From Kalmusia sp. IMI 367209 (taxonomy: Eukaryota > Ascomycota > Dothideomycetes > Pleosporales > Didymosphaeriaceae): DNA of 64,000 nucleotides. Below are positions 63,110-64,000 of this stretch, in pieces. Position numbers and translations under genes: made by a program. The stretch covers positions 434,001-498,000 of the forward strand of contig JAPEUQ010000022.1 in the NCBI GenBank assembly GCA_027946365.1, read 5' to 3'. Every line of letters starts with the position of its first letter. Position 1 is the first letter of the stretch. The notes below the pieces were generated by a model. That model was not told the DNA's origin. It did no database searches and saw only the letters and a program-made list of their open reading frames with translations.

Positions 63110-64000
63110 ATGGCTTTCGACGGCCGCAAACAGCCATCATGGATCCTCCCTCAAGCCCGACCTAACGCCCAGCTACCTCGACTAAAGATCTACGATAGCC
63201 TGACGAGGAGTAAAGATGACTTCGTCCCGGTGGATCCGACAGGAGAAATGGTGACGTGGTACGTGTGGCCCGACAGTGTACGAAGATGCTCATCTGGGCC
63301 ATGCCAAGAACTACGTCTCGACCGACATTATCCGCCGCATCATGAAGGACTACTTTGGCTTCCGTGTCAAGTTCGTTATGAATACGATCGATATCGACGA
63401 TATTATTCTCCAGGACCGCCAGCAGTACCTGCTCGCGCGCTTCAAGCAGGATCATGCCGCTAAGGACGACTCGATGAGCGAATTGGTTTTGGCAGAGGCT
63501 AGAGCCGCATTGCAGCACTACATTGGCAAGTTGGCAAGAACCTTCCGTCTTTGGTCTCGGATACGAGCCCAGACACTTTTTCCGAGGCAGTGGACAAGGC
63601 ATACAAGGAGAACGCCGATGCCGTGACAGCAAAACGGGATCAAGCTGTAACTATCGCTTATTTGCTGTTGAAAGCGCATATTGAAACGGCACGATCGGCT
63701 GCCGAGGCCCTGCAAGCCCCAGGAAAGCTGCATGGATTTTTCGCTAAGACGGACGATATTTTGCTCCCATATCTCGATACTTTGCATGGTGCAGAGATGG
63801 ACTCCAACAATCACAAGGTATACCTGGAGCTGACCAGGATATTCGAACGCCGCTTCTTCGAGGACATGAATGAGCTCAATGTCCTAGCTCCCTCCCAACT
63901 GACTCGCGTGACTGAGTATGTTCCTCAGATTGTCCACTTCGTTAAGAAGATTGTGGCGAACGGTTTCGGTTACGCTACGCCTGATGGCTCCGTATATTTC
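63110..64000 (+). pseudogene. Cysteinyl-tRNA synthetase-like sequence, two frameshifts, cut by window edge
   Basis: Starts at ATG 63110 with LPRLKIYDSLTRSKDDFVPVDP, then WYV. The next motif, [17 protein letters not shown] (zinc Cys and HIGH-like HLGH), continues in another frame from about 63262: two bases seem lost in a GTGTGT run. A second shift near 63535 (one A lost in GCAAAGAAC-like sequence) returns to the first frame, which then stays open from PSLVSD through KLHGFFAKTDD to the window end. The conserved TDVDDKI motif also lacks its Lys (IDIDDII), a 3-base loss. In a working enzyme these segments form the catalytic core that charges tRNA-Cys. It may be a decayed extra copy or show assembly indels; the rest lies outside the window. 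Confidence 0.78.

Noticed and set aside
1..64000. CRISPR array, rRNA, bacterial operons
   Set aside because: No regularly spaced identical repeats and no rRNA core motifs were seen; intron-rich genes indicate eukaryotic DNA.

Overview
The window reads as nuclear DNA of a filamentous ascomycete (Pezizomycotina; a Dothideomycete is my guess, not proven). The gene models contain many 42-140 bp spliceosomal introns with GT..AG ends, often with a CTAAC/CTGAC-like branch site. The protein families are typical of moulds: PNP_UDP/ankyrin and hydrolase-NACHT-ankyrin STAND-type proteins, DUF7703, DUF1749, DUF3425 bZIP, DUF7924, a Zn2Cys6 factor, a pisatin-demethylase-like P450 and a berberine-bridge oxidase. 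Exon junctions were worked out by hand from reading phase and splice signals.

Layout. 1.6-4.9 kb: a seven-exon nucleoside-phosphorylase-like plus ankyrin protein with an acidic minisatellite tail. 5.7-14.6 kb: a DUF7703 membrane protein, a solo LTR, a DUF1749 esterase and a large uncharacterised membrane protein, followed by about 4.7 kb with no supportable gene. 19.3-29.8 kb: a P450, an amino-acid permease divergent from a 69-residue three-exon poly-Q protein, a CorA-like channel, and convergent with it a kinase carrying a C-terminal extension. 31.1-35.0 kb: an alpha/beta hydrolase-NACHT-ankyrin protein divergent from the kinase.

36.7-54.9 kb looks like a metabolic gene cluster without a backbone synthase: aldo-keto reductase, NmrA-like protein, a dead SDR, secreted carboxylesterase, secreted DLH-like hydrolase, DUF3425 bZIP regulator, secreted FAD oxidase, sugar-porter MFS transporter and a Gfo/Idh/MocA oxidoreductase. 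Three divergent gene pairs share promoters, and GTGGGG boxes of the CreA/STRE type occur in two of them. I infer uptake and oxidation of an acylated or phenolic (glyco)substrate. Several members carry in-frame nonsense codons that single C-to-T changes would explain, so the cluster may be decaying.

55.4-64.0 kb: a second solo LTR, a UPF0303/haem-degrading-like protein, a Zn2Cys6 regulator, a DUF7924 protein, a UCH-type deubiquitinase with an unusual triad residue, and at the right edge a cysteinyl-tRNA synthetase sequence with two offsetting frameshifts. No rRNA, tRNA or CRISPR was seen.
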